Below are positions 60,743 to 64,000 of a DNA stretch of 64,000 bases, piece after piece. The first letter of the stretch is position 1, and each line of letters opens with the position of its first letter. The translations under genes were made by a program, and so were the position numbers. The stretch is from NCBI RefSeq assembly GCF_021117345.1, contig NZ_CP088261.1, forward strand, positions 3,207,300 through 3,271,299, given 5' to 3'. The DNA comes from Microbacterium sp. cx-55 (lineage in GTDB: Bacteria > Actinomycetota > Actinomycetes > Actinomycetales > Microbacteriaceae). Below the pieces are notes generated by a model. The model was given only the letters and a program-made list of their open reading frames with translations, had not been told where the DNA came from and searched no databases.

Positions 60743-61396
60743 TCAGCGACGGACGACCGCCCGGACCACGCGAGTCGGTTCGTCGAGAAGGTCCTTGCCG
60801 ACCAGCTCGACGCGGACGTCAGCGAGGCGAAGGTGGCGGATCTGCTTCGCGGCCTTCTCGATCTCGGCGTCCGCGGAGACGCCCTTCATGAGGATGATCT
60901 CTCCACCGTTGCGCACGAGGGGCACGGTCAGTGGCAGCAGCGTACGAAGAGCGCTCACGGCGCGGGCCGTCACCGCATCCAGGGACGCACCTTCGGTCCA
61001 GTCCTCGGCACGACCGCGAACGACCTCGACGTTCGTCAGCCCGAGCTCATCGGCCTGCTCCTGCAGCCACGTCGTGCGTCGCTCCATCGGCTCGATGAGC
61101 ACCCAGGTGACGTCGGGTCGCGCGATCGCCGCCACGAGTCCTGGCAGACCGGCACCGGATCCCACGTCGCCGACCCGGCCAGCGGAGAAAAGAGGCGCGA
61201 TCACCGCGCTGTTCAGAATGTGGCGGGTCCACAGTCGAGGAACCTCGAGCGGACCGATAAGACCGCGGGTCTCACCCTCGGCTGCGAGATTGGCCGTGAA
61301 CTGCCGGGCGAGATCGACGCGGTCACCGAAGATGGTCGCCGCAGATGCCGGCTCCTGCTCGAGGCTCATTGCCGATGTTTCACGTGAAACATTCAC
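60743..61396 (-). CDS. rsmG: 16S rRNA (guanine-N7) methyltransferase RsmG
   Basis: A 217-residue SAM-dependent enzyme that methylates G527 of 16S rRNA. The SAM motif reads VGDVGSGAGLPGLVAAIARP, with VLIEPMERRTTWLQ and NVEVVRGRAEDW following. The N terminus NVSRETSAMS is encoded by parS site 3, and the GTG start at 61396 overlaps the jag stop (GTGA), which supports that start. Loss of rsmG gives low-level streptomycin resistance in other bacteria. Confidence 0.95.
   Translation of the reverse strand: MNVSRETSAMSLEQEPASAATIFGDRVDLARQFTANLAAEGETRGLIGPLEVPRLWTRHILNSAVIAPLFSAGRVGDVGSGAGLPGLVAAIARPDVTWVLIEPMERRTTWLQEQADELGLTNVEVVRGRAEDWTEGASLDAVTARAVSALRTLLPLTVPLVRNGGEIILMKGVSADAEIEKAAKQIRHLRLADVRVELVGKDLLDEPTRVVRAVVRR
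61376..61391. promoter_or_regulatory. parS site 3 (inside rsmG start codons)
   Basis: A third perfect TGTTTCACGTGAAACA, overlapping codons 2-7 of rsmG. Together with sites 1 and 2 it gives three parS in 756 bases. Confidence 0.97.
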
Positions 61397-61893
61397 GCGC
61401 GACGCAGAACCGTGTGCCGGTCCGCACCGTCGCCGTACGACTCGGAAACGAGGCCGCGCTCGGCCGCGATGTCGTGCACCAGCTTTCGCTCGTAGCTCGA
61501 CATGGCCGGAAGGGAGGCCTGCGAGGCGCCCTCATCCAGTCGATCTGCGGCGCGAGCCACCAGCGCGTCCAGCTGGCGGCGACGCGCATCCCGCGATCCG
61601 CTCACATCCAGGATCAAGCGGGAGAACCGACCCGTGCTGCTCTGAACCGCAAGGCGGGTGAGCTCCTGGAGCGCCGAAACCGTGTCGGGGTTAGCCAGGA
61701 TCCGCAACGAGTCGTCGTCACCATCCGACTCGATGGACACGTAGGCACGCCCGTTGCGCACATCCATGGCCAAGTCGCCGTCGACGTCGACGATGTCGAG
61801 CAGGCCTTCCAGGAAGTCCGCCGCGGCGTCGCCCTCCTGCTCGAGCTGCTCGATCGACTCGGATTCGGGCGCGGTGTGCACAGTCTCAGTCAT
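61393..61893 (-). CDS. jag: Jag/KhpB-like RNA-binding protein (KH + R3H)
   Basis: A 166-residue protein. An acidic N terminus is followed by a KH-type domain (FLEGLLDIVDVDGDLAMDV, GRAYVSIESD, LRILANPDTVSALQELTRLAV) and a C-terminal R3H domain (PAMSSYERKLVHDIAAERG). Jag/KhpB binds RNA and is linked to cell division and YidC. It lies 18 bases downstream of yidC and overlaps rsmG. Confidence 0.92.
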   Translation of the reverse strand: MTETVHTAPESESIEQLEQEGDAAADFLEGLLDIVDVDGDLAMDVRNGRAYVSIESDGDDDSLRILANPDTVSALQELTRLAVQSSTGRFSRLILDVSGSRDARRRQLDALVARAADRLDEGASQASLPAMSSYERKLVHDIAAERGLVSESYGDGADRHTVLRRA

Positions 61894-61911
61894 CTGCGGA
61901 GTCCTCGGGGA

Positions 61912-63027
61912 TCAGGCGGACGGGGGAGTCGCGGGTGAATCGCCGGTACCCGCGCGCGGAGGCGTGGTGGTCGGCTTCGGACCCTGCTTCTTCGCGCGCT
62001 GCTTGCCCACGGGCTGCTGACGCTTCGGGGCAGCGGCGCGCTTGCGCTCTGCTTCCTCGAGAAGACGCGCCTGCTCGGCCTCGTACTTCTCCATCGTGAT
62101 GACGCGACCCTTCGCGTCGAGCGCCTTGCCTCGACGCGCGAGTCGCTCTTCACGTGCCTTGGCTGCCTCGGACCCGGGGGTCGGCAGGTTACGGATGACG
62201 AGGAACTGCTGAACCATCGTCCACAGGTTGCTCACGAACCAGTACACGACGACGCCGAGCGGGAAGAACACACCGGAGAAGATGAAACCGAGCGGCAGGA
62301 TGAAGAGCATGATGCGCTGCATCTGGTACGCCTGGCCGGTCTTGGCCTCGGGGGAGAGGTTCTTAGAGATGATCTGCAGCTGCGTGAAGAACTGCGACGA
62401 GATCATCAGCACCACGAGCACGATCAGGATGATGACCGTCGTCGTGCCGTCGGGCTTACCCCACGCCCCGACCAGAGTGTCGTGCAGAGACGCCACCCCG
62501 AACAGCCGAGCGTCGTAGAACTCCGAGGTCAGATCGGCGTTCAGGAGGCCGACGCCACCGATCCCCTGCGTGGCGTGCTTTGCGACGTCGTTGAGCACGC
62601 TGTACAGCGAGAAGAAGACCGGCATCTGCACCAGCAACGGCAGGCACCCCGAGATGGGGGTCGTCCCGTGCTTCTTATACAGGGCCATGGTTTCGCGGCT
62701 CATCGCCTCGCGGGAGAGCTGATCCTTCTTGCCGCGGTACTTCTCCTGAACTTTTCGCAGTTCAGGAGCGATTTCCATCATCTTTCGCTGGCTCTTGATC
62801 TGCTTCACGAACAGCGGGATCAGGGCGGCGCGGACGACGATGACGAGGCCGACGATCGACAGCACCCACGCGATACCGGAGTCCGGGGCGAGGCCCAGGA
62901 ACGTCCAGACGGAGTGCCAGCCGACGAGAACGAGCTCCACGAGCCACTTCAGTGGCCAGAGGATCGTTCCGAGAAGATCGAATCCGCCGGACGACTGTTG
63001 CGCGGCAGAAGCAAGTACCAGATCCAC
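61912..63027 (-). CDS. yidC: membrane protein insertase YidC
   Basis: A 371-residue Oxa1/YidC insertase. Five membrane helices; the hydrophilic-groove arginine lies in VLSIVGLVIVVRAALIPLFVKQ. Cytoplasmic hairpin RKVQEKYRGKKDQLSREAMSRE, GCLPLLVQMPVFFSLYSVL and YWFVSNLWTMVQQ are family hallmarks. A basic C-terminal tail ends Pro/Lys-rich. GTG 63027 with AAAGGA upstream begins DLVLASAA; the longer open frame to 63330 overlaps yidD and is rejected. Confidence 0.95.
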   Translation of the reverse strand: MDLVLASAAQQSSGGFDLLGTILWPLKWLVELVLVGWHSVWTFLGLAPDSGIAWVLSIVGLVIVVRAALIPLFVKQIKSQRKMMEIAPELRKVQEKYRGKKDQLSREAMSRETMALYKKHGTTPISGCLPLLVQMPVFFSLYSVLNDVAKHATQGIGGVGLLNADLTSEFYDARLFGVASLHDTLVGAWGKPDGTTTVIILIVLVVLMISSQFFTQLQIISKNLSPEAKTGQAYQMQRIMLFILPLGFIFSGVFFPLGVVVYWFVSNLWTMVQQFLVIRNLPTPGSEAAKAREERLARRGKALDAKGRVITMEKYEAEQARLLEEAERKRAAAPKRQQPVGKQRAKKQGPKPTTTPPRAGTGDSPATPPSA

Positions 63028-63032
63028 GGGGA

Positions 63033-63389
63033 TCAGTCCTTTCTGACAGGCACGACGAAACCGTGCCGGGTGAGAGCGTGCGAGAAGTGGGGGTGCGGCG
63101 AAGGGTCGTCGATGCCGCCCTCGGCCCACGGATGGCACCGCGCGATACGAGCAGCGGCCATCGCCGCGCCCTTGACTGCGCCGTGCTGCTGGACTGCACC
63201 GACCGCGTAGGCCGAACAGGAGGGGTAGTAGCGGCAGACGTCGCCGTACGTGTGGGAGATCGTGGCGCGATACCCGTGCAGAAGGGCGAGCGCGGCGTTC
63301 CGGGGAACGAGGGGGATGCTGGCGAGCCACCCGCCGGTCGGCAGATGCGCGGTCCCGACGGATGCGGCCGGCAGCGTCGACGTGCTCAC
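63033..63389 (-). CDS. yidD: membrane protein insertion efficiency factor YidD
   Basis: A 118-residue YidD. The conserved core is NAALALLHGYRATISHTYGDVCRYYPSCSAYAVGAVQQHG followed by RIARCHPWAEGGIDDP, with three cysteines. The GTG start at 63389 overlaps the rnpA stop (GTGA). The slightly long N terminus may be partly non-conserved. It aids YidC-dependent insertion and is five bases before yidC. Confidence 0.92.
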   Translation of the reverse strand: MSTSTLPAASVGTAHLPTGGWLASIPLVPRNAALALLHGYRATISHTYGDVCRYYPSCSAYAVGAVQQHGAVKGAAMAAARIARCHPWAEGGIDDPSPHPHFSHALTRHGFVVPVRKD

Positions 63390-63721
63390 GATGCGCTCCG
63401 GGCCAGGCATCTGTTCACGTGGGCGTCCAGCTCCTGGAAGCTCGCGTCGGCGGCCCCCGGAAGTGCACGCACGACAACGTCCGCGCCCCGACCGAGAGTC
63501 GGGAGCGCGGACGCGCAGATGGCCTTGAGTCGACGTCTGACCGTGTTGCGGACGACGGCGGAACCGACCTTCTTGCTCACGATGAAACCGAATCGTGCGG
63601 CTCGGTCCTCACCGGTCGCCACCACGTAGGTGACGGTGTGAGGCCCGGAACATCGCACGCCGCGACGGACGACAGCCTTGTACTCGGCGCCGTCGGTCAG
63701 TCGGTTCGGCCGCGAGAGCAA
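63386..63721 (-). CDS. rnpA: ribonuclease P protein component
   Basis: A 111-residue RNase P protein with a basic core: RFGFIVSKKVGSAVVRNTVRRRLKAI contains the RNR motif, preceded by RRGVRCSGPHTVTYVV. It assists RNase P RNA in maturing tRNA 5' ends. The start is TTG at 63721, giving LSRPNRL, the family N terminus. It lies eight bases from rpmH. Confidence 0.94.
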   Translation of the reverse strand: MLSRPNRLTDGAEYKAVVRRGVRCSGPHTVTYVVATGEDRAARFGFIVSKKVGSAVVRNTVRRRLKAICASALPTLGRGADVVVRALPGAADASFQELDAHVNRCLARSAS

Positions 63722-63729
63722 CGCTCGGG

Positions 63730-63867
63730 TCAGGCCGAGAGCTCGGTGCGCCCCTTGGCGCGACGAGCCGAAAGGATCGAACGACCGGCGCGGGTGCGCA
63801 TACGGGCGCGGAAGCCGTGCTTCTTGGCGCGGCGGCGGTTGTTGGGCTGGAACGTGCGCTTGCTCAT
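63730..63867 (-). CDS. rpmH: 50S ribosomal protein L34
   Basis: A 45-residue L34, too short for most gene lists: [19 protein letters not shown], then [21 protein letters not shown] and TELSA. Length and sequence match the family exactly. ATG at 63867 lies after GGAGTGATTCC. It starts the rpmH-rnpA-yidD-yidC-jag-rsmG-parA-parB run; dnaA is expected beyond the right end on the other strand. Confidence 0.97.
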   Translation of the reverse strand: MSKRTFQPNNRRRAKKHGFRARMRTRAGRSILSARRAKGRTELSA

Positions 63868-64000
63868 GGAATCACTCCGGATGGGTTGTCACCGGAACGC
63901 TCTCACCGGGGACGGACGGGACTGCCTCGAGGGCATAAGTCAACCGACTAAGGCTACGTCGGCGGAGCCCAGAACTCAAACCGAACTCGGCAAGAGGGCA
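63868..64000. other. rpmH upstream region, left flank of expected oriC
   Basis: These 133 bases hold the rpmH leader and promoter. No DnaA box was found here, so oriC proper must lie further right, between rpmH and dnaA or after dnaA. Confidence 0.5.

Noticed and set aside
63868..64000. Search for oriC DnaA boxes next to rpmH
   Set aside because: No 9-mer close to TTGTCCACA or TTATCCACA was seen; the origin must lie beyond the window.

Overview
The window looks like the chromosome of a Microbacteriaceae actinobacterium, most likely Microbacterium or a close relative. It has high GC, many GTG starts and many 1-4 bp stop/start overlaps. The right end carries the conserved oriC-side block: CCA transferase, DUF6049-type protein, murJ, trxB, trxA, parB, parA, rsmG, jag, yidC, yidD, rnpA, rpmH. 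dnaA itself would lie just past position 64000. No tRNA, rRNA, CRISPR array or intact insertion sequence was seen.

Layout. (1) 1-11350: a histidine-utilisation-like cluster. A lyase of the HutH family (656-2101, +) faces a tight minus-strand operon of cytochrome P450, M20 amidase, hutF, hutU and hutI. A phthalate-dioxygenase-type reductase diverges from the P450, two IclR regulators follow, and a quaternary-amine-type ABC ATPase is cut by the window start. The lyase lacks the Ala-Ser-Gly triad that forms the MIO cofactor. This makes the cluster a candidate for catabolism of a modified histidine such as hercynine or ergothioneine rather than plain histidine. (2) 11351-18720: an AT-richer accessory stretch of small secreted or membrane orphans. 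It ends with a Tat-like secreted protein and a 739-residue cell-wall enzyme (peptidoglycan-binding repeats, DUF1906, transglycosylase-like tail) and abuts the C-terminal stump of a TetR gene. (3) 18721-24756: small enzymes, a broken phytase-esterase-like gene, type III glutamine synthetase, and an ABM-domain protein. (4) 24757-31382: dnaB with a striking DnaA-box cluster upstream, two exported proteins (one a seven-repeat chaplin-like protein with a LAETG anchor), and rpsF-ssb-rpsR-rplI with a clear terminator. (5) 31383-42996: ribA with a VOC dioxygenase-like gene and divergent MarR; an amino-acid ABC importer operon that also holds a cupin, an amidohydrolase and a divergent SAH-hydrolase-like protein; then orphan membrane and lipoprotein genes. 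(6) 43008-49689: an oligopeptide ABC importer, and an HxlR regulator divergent from an azoreductase. (7) 49690-64000: repeats, then the oriC-side core block with three perfect parS sites.

How the parts work together. Region 1 combines uptake, ammonia or amine elimination, hydration, ring opening, deimination and final amide hydrolysis, all ending at glutamate, plus an oxidation module of unknown substrate. The right-hand block covers replication, segregation (ParA/ParB/parS), membrane-protein insertion (YidC/YidD/Jag), RNA processing (RnpA), translation (L34), lipid II flipping (MurJ) and redox (TrxA/TrxB).

Limits: all calls come from reading the sequence and recalled family knowledge. No database search was run, and start codons were chosen from ribosome-binding sites and overlaps.
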